From Gonapodya sp. JEL0774 (lineage: Eukaryota; Monoblepharomycota; Monoblepharidomycetes; Monoblepharidales; Gonapodyaceae): a stretch of DNA of 64,000 nt. Location of the stretch: NCBI GenBank assembly GCA_027604505.1, contig JADIIX010000029.1, positions 1 to 64,000 on the forward strand, written 5' to 3'. Both the position numbers and the translations under genes were made by a program. This document shows, in pieces, positions 1-11,560 of the stretch. Numbering within the stretch: position 1 is the first letter of the stretch; every line of letters begins with the position of its first letter. Below the pieces are notes generated by a model. The model had not been told where the DNA came from. It ran no database searches and worked only from the letters and a program-made list of their open reading frames with translations.

Positions 1-537
1 AACCTTTTCCGAGTAAGCCATATCAGCACCGAGCATGAGATGACTGCCCATGTCAGTCGCATGCGAAGATTCCAGCCATGGGTGACTCATTACGTCCCAG
101 ACCCGGCACGCATGAGCGCGACACCAGCTCACTCAACTCGCGAGATGCAAACGCCAGTTGACGCTGCAGTTGCTCAGCAAGACATAGCTCAAGTTGACCT
201 GGGCCCTGACTTCCAACCGACCTACGTGGTGGAAGCTATCCTCGACAAGAAGGTGCAACCCGAAACCAAAGGGGCACTGGTCGAATACCTCGTGAAGTTC
301 CGTGGGTATGCTACACCGGAGTGGCAACCCGAAGGCCTCCTAGCGGCCGACGACCTTATCGATGCGTACGAACGCAACCACCCCCGTCCGGACGGGAAGA
401 TCCTTACGCGCCGCGCTCGCCGTAGAGGATTCGCACAGCGCCGTAAGCTGCTGCGAGAATACGTTGACCAAGTGCGTCGCACCGCACCACCTGATGCCGA
501 CCCGACCACCCTACCGACGTACGAGTGGTATATGTGA
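1..537 (+). CDS. 3' end of Ty3/gypsy (chromovirus) polyprotein: integrase tail with chromodomain
   Basis: The frame is open from the left edge to a TGA at 535-537, so the product is truncated at its N-terminus by the window. The first residues (FRVSHISTEHEMTAHVSRMR) resemble the C-terminal end of a retroviral-type integrase. About 60 residues later there is a chromodomain core: YVVEAILD, then VEYLVKFRGY, then EWQPEGLL and DLIDAYE. This order, integrase end followed by chromodomain at the end of Pol, defines chromoviruses, in which the domain is thought to direct integration to marked chromatin. A basic tail (RRARRRGFAQRRKLLREY) follows. The stop lies about 45 bases before a likely LTR. The frame has no internal stops, so this copy may be fairly young. 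Protease, reverse transcriptase and RNase H would lie left of the window. Confidence 0.85.
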   Translation, partial: NLFRVSHISTEHEMTAHVSRMRRFQPWVTHYVPDPARMSATPAHSTREMQTPVDAAVAQQDIAQVDLGPDFQPTYVVEAILDKKVQPETKGALVEYLVKFRGYATPEWQPEGLLAADDLIDAYERNHPRPDGKILTRRARRRGFAQRRKLLREYVDQVRRTAPPDADPTTLPTYEWYM

Positions 538-582
538 ACACGAATTGCTCGAGTGGGACTCGCTTTTGAGAACCCCGGGGAG

Positions 583-896
583 TGTTGTGAGACGACGGCT
601 AAAAGCGGGAGTTTAGCCGGAGTCACGTGACCCCACGAGCACAACGACTGTCGTCCCGTTCACCTCCACGCGTCACCCCTGGTCGCGGCACCCATTCCTT
701 GGATAGATATGATATCTATTAGTATAATAGATGCATATAGAGTAGTTTTTAGATTTTTCTAGTGACCTTAGTTGTGCCAGCGGCTCGGCTGTGACCGCTT
801 GGCAACACACTGTATTCGAGTTCAGACATACATACATTGAGTTTCGGGACAGAAACCCACCGGTTCCGCCGCGAACCACCACAAGATGTGTTGTCA
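583..896 (+). repeat. probable 3' LTR of the chromovirus
   Basis: A purine-rich stretch (aaccccggggag, about 571-582) directly precedes TGTTGTGAGACG, the usual polypurine tract followed by LTR start TG. An AT-rich stretch near 705-760 could serve as a promoter or polyadenylation region. The right end is uncertain; I placed it at a CA near 896 (tgttgtca). No second LTR copy is in the window, so neither end can be confirmed by comparison. Confidence 0.5.
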
Positions 897-914
897 TTGA
901 TCCTCTAGCTTCAG

Positions 915-2200
915 TCAGTTCAGCACAAAACTCTGTACAATACTGATGTTTATCTGGGTAATGTTTGTACCAAATTTCAGCTTGGTCAATGGAGAAATGA
1001 TCCTTCCAGGACTCGTTCTATGTCTGGGTCCAACTTCAACGTCCACATTGGGCTCCATCTCCAACTCATCCTGGTCCACAGTGTACGATTCATTTTCGAC
1101 CTCAAAAGAGTTGCGTTTAGTTCTTTTGACTCCTGATGATTCGTTCATTGGCAGTTTCAACATGGCTGGTTTGTGATGGGGGACTGCAACTCTGGCCCCA
1201 AGACACTCCAACAATTCAGATGCCGTTTTCACATTCCTGTTAGTGATTTTGGCCCATAATTCGTTGTCAGTTTGAGTCTGATTGCTTTGGCAAACTTCTC
1301 ATCCGTTTCCTGATAGAAGCTCCTGAGGTGCAGGAAGTGAAACTACACATCAGGTAACGTGGGACTGGAACCTGCTCACAGTGTTGGTATATGTTCTGAC
1401 ATTGTGTATGATATGTGGAACATACATGTAATTTGTAAACTAGATTAGCCAGCCACACATAGATGAGTTGTGGCACATGTAATACACAAAGTTGTGCACA
1501 GACAAAGGACACCCAGGCTAGCATAGAGATTGCGGTTCTTAGCAGTGAGCACGGCAACGTCATCAGCTCCAATCTCATCACGAAAATGATTAGTAATGGT
1601 CCGAAACTCAGTGAGCCCAAAAAGAGAACTCATTGCCCAATGATTTCATGCTGGCACACTCTAGTGGCTCTTGAAATAGTAGAAGGTGTTGGGTGATCTT
1701 TCTATGCATTGCACATGTGATTCACCAAATCGTATCAAGGATAATTTCTTCTGCACTAATGTCCTCAGGGGGCTTGATGATCTTGGGGTACTGGGTGAAG
1801 TCCTCAGTAGTTGATTGGGTGGATCAGCTGGCTGTGTAGTGACATCAATACCATGACAAGCTGAACTGCACCACAAATTTCTGCAATGAGTTCATCCCGT
1901 CTGGTGAGATCAACTTCTACCTTCTTCAGACCAGTTTGTAGGTGTGATGTGAGGATGTTGCCTTTCAGACTGGCTCATGCTGCCTTGTGAGCATTGACAA
2001 ATTTGTTGTGCTGAGCTGAGACGCCGCAGATCATTTCAGGAGAGTTGTGTCAACATGCGGAGTCTCTGCAGTGGTCTTTTTTCAAACTCTATGTAACATG
2101 ATGGCATGCATTGCTTCCATGACCAATGCTGACCACGTTGCATGTTATCACTGACCGGGGCGTTTGGATTGCGCGTGGACAAGTGTTAGAGATAAAGTAT
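915..2200 (-). pseudogene. decayed reading frame of unknown, possibly transposon, origin
   Basis: On the minus strand this stretch reads as coding-like peptide that jumps between frames and is interrupted by stops. Examples are YPKIIKPPEDISAEEIILDT near 1.8-1.7 kb, GLTEFRTITNHFRDEIGADD near 1.6 kb, and an open tail from about 1262 to 915 (ASELLECLGARVAVPHHKPA, then an acidic segment). No single frame spans it and I saw no convincing splice plan. I do not recognise the family. Its position beside an LTR suggests a dead transposon, but it could be a decayed host gene. Confidence 0.3.
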
Positions 2201-2253
2201 CGAGTGTGTCGAAATGATGGGGGCAAATAATATGAGGGGGAAGACAAGTTCAG

Positions 2254-3915
2254 ATGAAGACGAGTTCTTTCCGCCGAGTCCCGAGGAACTCTAATCGCAC
2301 TGGCACATCCAACGATACTTCGTCGCGATCTTCAGCTGTGCTCGGAACCACCAAATGCCCCGCGAATTTTCTACCCCTTGTGTCCACCGGGACAGATCTC
2401 GATCAGCTGTTTGGTGGGGGGATCCCTCTTGGGAGTGTTACTATATTATTGGAGGATCGTCTGACGTCCTACGCTGACCGCGCACTGGCATGCTTTGTGA
2501 CTCAGGTGTGTTTCTGCTCAAAACAGGTGTGGATGGTAATCGCCGCCGGCTGCACTGTTCCACTCCTTCGTAGGGGTTGGTAAGCCAGCACTCGGTTTTT
2601 GTCGCCGGTGGTGATGTTTCCGAGTTCCTCCATGATCTGCCGGCGGTCTGGGTGGGGTCCAAGAAGGGTGGGGAGGATAGACATGTAAGAACGGAGCTTC
2701 CTGAAGCAGACGACGACAAGCCACCACAATCAGGTATTTCATTGCAGCAAAACATCATTAAAATCGGTGATGTCGCTATTGTATTATCGGTTTGGGTTTC
2801 ACAGATGCCGCCAGTGATGTCATGTCCATCGCGTGGAGATACTCCTCTCTCCCTACTTTCTCGACCCATCTTGGCAATTCTACAGACCAGCTCAAAGTGC
2901 CCTCTATCACAAACAAGCGTGTTGGCTTTTCAGCAGTGTCAGACAAGCAGATTAGCCCTGGAGTGGAGGACGAGCCGGGGTACCGGACGGTGTTTGACTT
3001 TGCGAAGAGGTTCTCGCCGGAGGAGCTCCTCAAGGCAGAGGGGCGAATATCCCGTCTCGAAATAAGCTCTCTTGGAACCACATCCAAGAGTGGGGGGGTG
3101 GATACTGTTTCGGATCCCTTCCAAGCTGTCCTCTCGAACCTCGCCCACCTCGCTCCCACCATCAGCGGCACGTCGAGCACTCCTATTGCACCCTTGCGAA
3201 TTGCTATCAGATCACTATGTGATCCTAGCTGGCTCTCCGCACTCCAGGTGTCGGCTTCTCTCGACCACACGCAGATGACCGCGGTCGTGTATCGATTCCT
3301 GCACTCGCTTCGCCTGCTTCTCAGAGCACGTCATGCCGCAGCGGTGGTTACTATACCATCGTATTTGCATGGAGATGGACAGATTGGTGGCAATAGGAGC
3401 TGGGCGGTAAGGAGGTGGGAATCCGTTGCGGACGCTGTGGTGGAGTTTGAGAGCTTCGAAGGTGGGTACGAACGCACACATTTCAAAAACTCTTGAGCAT
3501 CTCGCCATACGCGAAAGCTATACGTTGAAACTCTCTGCTTTGTTTTGCTTTGTGTCGCACAGGCACTTGTCGAATCGTCCATCCGTCGTTTCGCCAGGAC
3601 TACCACGGGCTCCTTCACCCGCACAAACTCCACCGTCTCGGCACACTCACGAACCAAACCCGAGTTCCCGAGATCGAGCTGAAGAATCTGGCTTTCCGGG
3701 TACGGAGGAGGAAGTTTTGCGTAGAGACGTTCCATCTACCACCGGAGTTGGGCGACGGTCAGAATCGTGTTGCAGAAGAGCGCCATGGAGCTGGTAGTGG
3801 TAGCGCTGATACAAAGCGAGAGCAGAGTGCAAGGGGCCACGACCATGGGCATGAAGGGCATGGCAACACAGGACCGGTGGCGGGCATCGCAAGTGGGAAG
3901 AACTTGGAGTTTTAG
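2254..3915 (+). CDS. ELP4: Elongator complex protein 4
   Basis: Elp4 is one of the RecA-like subunits (Elp4-Elp5-Elp6) of Elongator, which modifies wobble uridines of tRNAs. Inferred exons are 2254-2505, 2574-2733, 2805-3461 and 3563-3915, giving about 473 residues, close to the yeast length. Family landmarks follow in order: STGTDLDQLFGGGIPLGSV and LLEDRLTSYA (RecA-like start), SVFVAGGDVSEFLHDLPA, SIAWRYSSLP, HSLRLLLRARHAAAVVTIPS, then DYHGLLHPHKLHRLGTL and LAFRVRRRKFCVETFHLPPE. The protein ends in a His/Gly-rich tail closing with LEF, matching the LDF-like end of the family. As in other Elp4 proteins, the P-loop glycine pattern is not a normal Walker A. The start is the ATG opening this frame. 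All four exons join in frame with GT-AG introns of 68-101 bases. Confidence 0.93.
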
Positions 3916-4404
3916 GACATTCTCCGGTGATATGTGCGGGGGGACTTTTCGAGTACGACACACAGTGTTGCCAGATCCTTTGAACTCGTGCCCATTGGTG
4001 TGCTGCACGGGATTGGTGTTCTTCACAGGGTGTGCTTCACGGGGATCGGAGTGCTTGCGTTGACTTCGAAACCGATCCAGCTTCGGGGAACAGAACCACC
4101 GACAGGAGGTGTGGTGGAACGCAAATACGAACTTTTTTTCACATGTGTATACACGAATCCGCGAGCCTAAATGGAAAATGAGAAGCTAAAGTAATGCTAC
4201 GTGCCTTCATGATCACCCCTAAAACGAGGTGCGATTGATCCGCCGCACCTTCCGTGCAGTCATTGCACCCACCAATAAACCCACGAGGCCTCTCGAGTCC
4301 CTCACTCCCCAGCACCCCAAATCAAGCGATAGCGAGAGATCCGCGACGTTCCTCGTTCTCGGACATCCCCTCCACTCCCACATTTGCATGCACCACCGAC
4401 CTCC
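3916..4404. other. intergenic, between convergent ELP4 and CTK2-like genes
   Basis: The two genes end toward each other here. A plus-strand frame at 3934-4170 contains a hydrophobic run and the peptide SKPIQLRGTEPPTGGVVERK, which looks somewhat coding-like, but I could not tie it to a family or a splice plan. Nothing else is supported. Confidence 0.4.
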
Positions 4405-7118
4405 CTAGTTCCACCCGTGCCCCCCGTGATGTCCTTGCGTCCCGCTGTGCACCATCCCCTGTCCGTGTCCCTCCCCACCGTGCCCCTGCCCCTGCCCGTG
4501 CCCGTGCCGTCCCTCCCCGACGTCCCATATCTGCCCGTTCCCCTGACCCTGATCCTGCAGAGTGCCGATGGCCACGCCCATATGATTCCCCATTCCCATG
4601 TTGCCCATGCCCATCGCCATGTTCCCCATGCCCATACTCCCCGTATTCCCCAAGCCCATGCCCATGCCCATGCCCATTCCCCCCTGCCCCTGGCCCCCCT
4701 GCATCGCTCCCATCCCTCCAACCCCCCCAGACCCGCCACCCCCCATGGCCACCTCCTCCACCACCCCCCTCCACTCCCTCCACTCCTCCCCCTCGACGAC
4801 CGCCTCGGCCACCACCCGCTCACACTCGGCCATCTCCTCTGGCCCGCAGAAGAACTGGCAGCACCAGATGCGCGGGGGGTGCGGGGGGTGCGGGGTAGCG
4901 GTTGTGGAGGTGGAGGGAGGGTGATCCGCGCGGGGGGGGAGGGGACGGTCGTGGATGCGGGTGGAGAGGGCGATGCACGAGCAAGCGATGACGTGGGCTG
5001 GGTAGATGAGCGAGGCGGGGGATTTGTAGCTAGCGGGGGCGTGGAGGGGGTGGGACGGTGCGAGGGGGGGTGCAGGGGCGGTAGGGGGTGCGAGTGTGTG
5101 TGGGACCGGACGAGAGCAAGGGAAAAGCAGGCACCGAGCCGAGCCAGCGTGGTGGGGTGGAGAGGGGAGGGGTTCCACGACCCTGCAATCCCCACCAACG
5201 CACGACGGATCCGATCCGCAGAGGTACACGGAAGAATCGGTCGAACCGTTCCTCGTTCCTCACTTCCCCCACTTGTCCTTCGATTCCCCTTTCCCCTTCC
5301 TCCGTCCCACCTTGCCCGTCAACCCACGGCCCACTGTCCCATCCACACGCCACCGGTCCGGGACTGATGTGCCCTCCCCCACCCCTCCCCCACAATATTC
5401 CACCCGGACCCACCTCTCACTCCCGATCAACCAAGCCATGCGTGCGATGGATTCCCAGTCGTAGATGGGGTCGGAGTATTGGTCTGGTCGGAGGGGGGGA
5501 GGGGGGGGGGTTTGGTTGGTGGGGAGGCAAACGTGAGGACAGTGACAAGGTGCGAAATGAGGATTCGGGATGGATCGGATCGGGGGCACGACAGACTGGA
5601 GAAGGTAGACGGTAGACCACCATCACCACCATCAGGTCACCCCAACGCCGCCTCCGACTTCAAACCACTGCACTATTCCCCATCCTCGCCACTTCCCCCC
5701 CCTCCCCGCCTTCCCCCTTCTTCCCCGTCCCATGCCACAAACCTAAAACACCCACCCGCCAACCTCGCACAAAACTTGACGACGAACTTTTGCGGGTGGA
5801 AGATGCGGAAGTCGAAGCCCAGGGTCTCGAGGACCACGCGCTCGAGATTGACATATTGGGGTTTGAGGCGGTCGGCGTCCTGTGGGGGGGAGGGTGGCAG
5901 GGAAGGGAGGGAAGGGAGGGGAAGATGGGGATAGAAGGGAAAGGAGGGATTCGCGGGGTAGGATACGGATCGACGGTTTCAATGGCACGCACAGGGACAG
6001 GGAATAGGGGGGCAGCAGCAACCGCACGAACACAGGTACTTTTACGAACAGACTCCCTGCACGAAGTCGGTTCCACGGTATCCCGCGAACACATTTTCAC
6101 TCCCACAGTCCCACAGTCCCACAGTCCCACACTCCCCCTGCGCCCACCCATACCCCACTCCCCACCTCCACTTTCACGCAGAGACAGACTCCCTGACTGC
6201 AGTCGGTTCCACGGTCAGTCCCACTCGCGTAGAGTTTCACTCCCGGTCGCACACTTCTCAACCCCCTCCCGAGCCCACATCCGCGCTACCCCTCCCCATG
6301 CAACCACGCAACCACACAGCGCCCCCGCAGCTCACGTTCTCGTCAAATTCCCTTCCCTCCATTTTTCCAAACTCGAGTATGATCTCCTTCATCTTCTTCA
6401 TAGTCTCCTCGATCTTGCATGCGACGAAGAGGCAGACTTGGGCGACGTCCTGGTGGGGGTGTGTGGGGTAGCGGTGGAGGGTATGAGATGGGGGGAGGGG
6501 TGGGGGGGGGGAAAGAGAGAGGGGTGGTGAGATGGCAACGGGAGGTGGATGGTGCCAAGGGGTGCGAACGGTGGTGTACGGGAGACTGCGCTCGGGGCAG
6601 GGGCATCTTGCGGGATTCGTGCCGAGGGGATGATCACATTTGGAGCACGCGGGCGTCACCAGCATCCTTTGTCACGCGCCCTTTGTGAGGTGTCGGGATG
6701 GAACGGGTGGGGTGACCACGTTTTTCCGCCCAAAGAACAACTTCAACCCCTTCATTTCACTCGCTCCTCTCATCACGGCCGATGGATCCGGTTGCGACGG
6801 TACTGTGGGAGGGCTACTGACCAGAGGGGAGACCTCGTTCAACGTCAATGGATGGGAGGCGTAGAACCTGTTCCATATTGTCTTTGCAGTTGCGTGCGTC
6901 CTCCACGGCAGTCTCAACCGTCTAGCAAGTTTCTCAATTGAGTCCATTGCGTATTTTCTGATTGATGATTCAGTTTGGATGAGGATTCCGTTTAAGTCGA
7001 GGTGGAGAGCGAGGTCGTGGAGAGAGAAGAAAGACTGGGTGTGGAACTGGGGACTGGACAGAGGGAATCGCATTGCCGTCACAAGCGTCGTGTCCTGCGG
7101 CGTGACCGGGGTCTGCAT
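4405..7118 (-). CDS. CTK2: Cyclin K/CTK2-like regulatory subunit of an RNA polymerase II CTD kinase
   Basis: This cyclin would bind and activate a CTD kinase (CTDK-I/Cdk12 type) that phosphorylates the RNA polymerase II tail. Exon 1 is 7118-6822 (SSIRKYAMDSIEKLARRLRL, then the typical RTHATAKTIWNRFY). Exon 2 is 6449-6336 (DVAQVCLFVACKIEETMKKM, the cyclin-box helix). Exon 3 starts at 5879 (NLERVVLETLGFDFRIFHPQ, then KFVVKF), a motif characteristic of CTK2/cyclin K proteins. A short exon near 5510-5425 holds YDWESIARMAWLIG. The last exon (about 5080-4405) carries SPASLIYPAHVIACSCIALS (second cyclin fold), WCCQFFCGPEEMAECERVV, then a long Gly/Met/Gln-rich tail built on GMGMGN units. Introns are extremely purine/pyrimidine-biased, so exact ends of exons 3-5 are less sure. 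The start is the first ATG of exon 1. The family call is firm; the CTK2 versus cyclin T/L choice is moderately firm. Confidence 0.8.
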
Positions 7119-7369
7119 CGGTCCGGCGGTGCGGGTGTGGCCGGAGTGTGGGGATTGTGGGGAATTAGTTGAGTCACGTGCGTGATCAGCACGAAAGCTT
7201 TACCACCGCATTAAAGCTGTTAGTCACTAATGCACCGTTGTACTTTTCAAGCTACTGCTTTTCATCCCAGTTACCACGCCAAATGACTTATCTCCCCCCA
7301 CCACGGTTCACTGCCATCAAGCTGGTTTAATGGTACCTGTCCTCGGGTCTGACTTAATTAAAAGCCCCA
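7119..7369. other. short intergenic stretch
   Basis: It lies between the start of the cyclin gene and the 3' end of the Fanzor remnant. I see no gene or RNA here. Confidence 0.4.
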
Positions 7370-8105
7370 CTAACGTCCACCTAACGACGGGAGGGATGTG
7401 GGCTGTAGAGGGTTTATAAAGTGTGATGTGAGGTCAACCAGAAGAACTTCCAATTTTAAACAAATGGTAAGAACCCAAAAGAAGGTCCCAAAAACACAGA
7501 ACACAAAATAAGTGAAGTACTCACCTCGTGAGCTCAAATTGGAGGTCGGAATCTTGGAGTTGGCAAACATGAATAGAAACAGCCGGTTTCTTGCATCGCT
7601 CACACTCTGTTCCAGACGGTACGACACCCAGGCATGGAACACAACCTAGAGCAAAATTGTTCAGTAAGGAGTTACTACTGGATACATTCAATAGAAATCA
7701 AACTCACCGAACACCCCACAGCTTTTGCTTTGCTCCTCCCTCCTTTGGGAAAAAGTTCAAGCACTTTGAACAAACCCTACTCGATCTGAACTCATTGATA
7801 AGTACAGCTGTAATACCAGCCAAGATGAAGCCCAATCTATGAGTTTATTGGGACTCGTACTGCGCCGAGGACTTGACTATGAAAAGTGGGGAAGGAAACA
7901 ATAACAGACACTTTAGAATTCTGAAATAATATGCACCACCAATAGGGCTCCAGACAACCCAAAACTCACCTGATCAAATACAGCTGGACCCCATGCAATG
8001 ATACCATCACAAGGATCACGTCCACCAGTGAATTTCCTCACGAGCTTTGCCAGTGCAACTTGCTCCCCTTTCTCAGATGTGAAGTGGAATCCGACGTGCA
8101 AGCAA
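7370..8105 (-). pseudogene. Fanzor (eukaryotic TnpB-like nuclease) C-terminal remnant, broken
   Basis: Fanzors are RNA-guided nucleases related to IS200/IS605 TnpB. On the minus strand four exon-like pieces line up. Piece 8104-7970 (KLVRKFTGGRDPCDGIIAWG) matches the region before the zinc ribbon. Piece 7835-7708 carries INEFRSSRVCSKC, the first CxxC half of the ribbon. Piece 7645-7525 gives LCSMPGCRTVWNR, the second half, leading into the WNRD motif that holds the third RuvC aspartate. A short tail ends near 7372. Three breaks are visible: a stop immediately upstream of the first piece, so the N-terminal part is gone; a one-base frame mismatch at the first junction; and, after WNR, Val then TGA where Asp is expected. 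The wrong frame then continues as VSDARNRLFLFMF, mirroring the family's VNAARNI. The gene is therefore dead. I saw no clear element ends or guide RNA. Confidence 0.75.
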
Positions 8106-8297
8106 TTTCAGTACCGGGATGGAATAGATGTGGCCCCTGCACTGTGCGTGACCTGAGTCGGCGTGCGAATCCTCCGCCCCCCGCGCTCAACGCATCCACG
8201 CACTCGCTACAGTCCACTCACCCCGTCCACCACACTCACTCGCACTCCCCTCTGTTCCCCTGTGTCCTGCTCTGTCCCCTTCTCCCCTCCCCTCTCC

Positions 8298-11200
8298 ATG
8301 TCTGACCTCGACAGGTCTGTTCAGTTCCCTTTCCCCCGTTCCCCCGTTCCCCATTTCCCCCTTTCCCCCTTTCCCCTGCTTTTTCATTTCATTTCCATTT
8401 TCAAAGTCGTCACAAAATGGAAATGCCCGTGTCAGCCTCGCTTTTCTTTCATCACGGCGACGTCTCCGCTACTTAATTGCCACAAACCCTCCCCTGGCAC
8501 ACCTGTGACCCTGGGACAACTGGGACTTTACTCTTTGGAGACGGAGCTGGTGGCCAGATTGGCCCTGCCTGCCCTCGTTTGGCCTGCTTTTCCTTCGGTA
8601 CTCCTCACACCCGGACTGCACATGACAGGACCAGTCGGGAGTCCCGTCTGGGACACGGAACAACAATGACAGAACAGGAATCACACACACTGTTCTCCCA
8701 CCTCTCAACTCCCCTCTGTCTCTGCCCCCTCCAGTTCCGTGCCCCATTCTCACCCCTTCTTGCCCTCCTCCCTCCCCCCTTTCCCTACCCTATCCCAATC
8801 CCCCCTCCCCAGACTCATCTCCCAACTCTCCTCCTGCCAACTCATCAAAGAATCAGAGGTCCGCTCTCTCTGCGAAAAGGCGCGCGAGATCCTCATTGAG
8901 GAGGGAAACGTCCAGAGGGTCGACGCACCCGTGACGGTGGGTTTCTTTTGGTTCAGTGAGGGGAGGGGTGCGTGGGTCAGCGCGAGCGTCAGGGAGCGAC
9001 TGTCCCGACTACAGGGAGGGAGTCCGCCAGAGGCGAATGATCCTTTCCTGCCGGCCAGCGCGAGCGTCCGTCTCCACCGAAGGCAGGGAGTCTGTAGACC
9101 GTTTGCTCTTCCCTTGAACCACCACAACTGGCCTTTGCTCACCGTTTTCCTCTCCCTCTTTCCCTCTTGTCCCCTCTCCCCTTTCCCTCTCTTCTCTCTT
9201 CCGTCTCCCCTCTCGCCCCTTCCCTCTGCACCCTCTTCCCAACCCGCCGCACAAAAGATATGCGGCGACATCCACGGGCAATTCTACGATTTGAAGGAGC
9301 TGTTCAAGGTGGGTTTGGACGTAGGGGCGTGGAGGGTGTGGGGTGGTTTCGAGGAGCGACACGGGGGTGCGGACGGGACGGAGAGATGGAGACGGGAGAT
9401 GGGGGACGCGGATCGGTCTATGGGCGGCCGAGCACCACCCCGCAAAGGGTGACGAGGCCCCCCTTCTCCAGTCGTCACGGTCGCCCACGTCCGGTCCATT
9501 GGCCTTCTCCCTTCACCGCACTCACGGGTTCCTTGTCGTTGCTCGTTGCCTTCCGCCCATGTTCCCATTTACCCATGTCCCAATGTCCCCGTTGCTCACT
9601 TTCCCTCTCCCACACCCCACTCCACCCCCTCGGCCCCCCGCTTAGGTCGGCGGCAAATGCCCCGACACCAACTACCTCTTCCTTGGCGACTTTGTCGACC
9701 GCGGGTTCTACTCGGTCGAGACCTTTTTGCTGCTCCTGGCGCTCAAGGTGAGGTATCCCGATAGGATTACACTGGTGAGGGGGAACCATGAGTCGAGGCA
9801 GATTACGCAGTGAGTATTGGGGGGGGGGGGGTGGGTGGGTGGAGGCTTATGTGGGTCCGGGCGCTTGAGTGACGATGTTGAGCAGTTTGAGCGGATGAAG
9901 GGTGGCCGCATGTGTCGTACAGACTTCCGGTGCGATAACTTAGGCCAATTTGGTTACTGGTTCTGAGAGCGGGGTTCCACTTGACGAACGAGCGGGTGTT
10001 TGCCCAGTGGCCTCCGTGACGAGCGATACGATACGCTTTGTGTGTACTGATACATTCCGTCCACCTCCACTCTTTTCTGTTCCTCTATTTCTTTTTTTGC
10101 CGTGCACGTACGTAGGGTGTATGGGTTCTATGATGAATGGTGAGTTGGCGGGTAGGGTGGGAGGCGGAAGGGGTGATGAAGGGAGATGGGTGGGGGTCGT
10201 GGAGGGTGTCATCGACGTCGTTTCAACTGTGCTCATTTCGAACGACGAATCACACGGGGCCACACGCACGCCCATACGCAAAACACATAATATCCCGTCC
10301 CCGGTCCCCGATTCTTCTAATCGCGCGTATGATGGGTCGCCTCTAGCCTGCGAAAATTTGGCTCTGTGAACGTCTGGCGAGTGGGTTCATGTGTCCTTGG
10401 TCGCTTCTGTTATCCTCCTCGTTCCGCTCACCTCACCTAGTCCCTCCCCCTCCCCCTTTAGTACTGCTGCGACATCTTCGACTACCTCTCCCTCTCTGCC
10501 GTGATCGACGACCGCATCTTCGCGGTGCATGGAGGCCTGAGTCCCTCGGTCAACACACTTGACCAGATCAGGACCATTGATAGGAAACAGGAAGTGCCAC
10601 ATGATGGGGCAATGTGTGATTTGTTGTGGTCGGATCCGGAAGGTGGGTTAGGGTGATGGGGTGGGGTGGAGTGCGTTGTGATGCGGTGCGGTGTGGATGG
10701 AAGTGGTGTGGAGTGGATGCGAGGGGCGATGGAGGGAAGAGGGACGGGATGTGTGCGGACAAGGCGTTGGGTCGTGGTGAAGGGGCGGACTTGAGCTCAC
10801 TTTTCTGATCGTTCCTCTTTCTTTTGATGGGCCCACACGACGTATCTTTGCCACCACGCTGCGATTATTCGAATACCCTGGAACACTCCACGCCCGGCGT
10901 CACTCTCACCCACCTTGCAAACACACCTCGCTCACCCGGCCCGGCCCGCGCGAATCCAACCGCCACATCGCCTCGACACTCCCTCCGCATGTCGACGATA
11001 CACCACATGCGCCAACAGAAATCGACGGCTGGGGTCTAAGCCCCCGAGGAGCGGGTTACCTGTTCGGGTCCGACGTGGCCTCGGTGTTTCTACAAGCCAA
11101 CGGGCTGGATTTGATCGCGCGAGCACATCAACTGGTTATGGAGGGGTATAAGCTCATGTTCAAGGAGACGGTCGTGACGGTGTGGAGCGCGCCGAATTAT

Positions 11201-11560
11201 TGCTACCGGTGAGTCGGTCGGCGATCCGCAAGGGATCCGGGCTGGACGTGTGGTGGGGGTGGTGCAATCTCGATACTGTGGGTTGCTTTCTGACTCCTAT
11301 CTGGTCTGTGGCTCTGGCTGTGCGCGCGGCAGGTGTGGAAACGTTGCGGCGATACTGGAGCTCGACGAGCACCTGAACAAAAACTACAAGATTTTCGACG
11401 CGGCGCCTCAGGTGAGTTTTCGAGGTTCTCGAGCAGGGTCGTTTCCCGGTTGTTTACATTCTCGACATTGCTTCGACCCCGTATCGTTACGCTTTCCCAA
11501 TCACAGCAGGACGGCCGAGGCACTGCTTTGAAAAAGGTGGTGCCTGATTACTTCTTGTAA
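8298..11560 (+). CDS. PPH3: Serine/threonine protein phosphatase 4 catalytic subunit (PP4c/Pph3)
   Basis: PP4c is a metal-dependent phosphatase acting in DNA-damage recovery and other nuclear processes. Ten exons are inferred: 8298-8314, 8813-8936, 9258-9308, 9646-9809, 10116-10139, 10347-10380, 10462-10642, 11019-11208, 11333-11411 and 11510-11560 (or from 11507). All join in frame, giving a protein of about 305 residues, the usual PP4c length. The phosphatase signatures are complete: [68 protein letters not shown], and the carboxy-terminal DYFL that is methylated in PP4/PP2A. IKESEV near the start and [20 protein letters not shown] are PP4-like rather than PP2A- or PP6-like. The first exon is only 17 bases (MSDLD plus two bases) and exon 5 is 24 bases. 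Introns are strongly C/T-rich. Confidence 0.95.

Noticed and set aside
3934-4170. Possible small membrane protein downstream of ELP4
   Set aside because: It is coding-like in one stretch only, with no start context, homology or splice plan. It is recorded as part of the intergenic region.
4300-5200. Long Pro/Arg- and Gly-rich frames on both strands
   Set aside because: They are shadows of the low-complexity, GC-skewed tail and introns of the CTK2-like gene.
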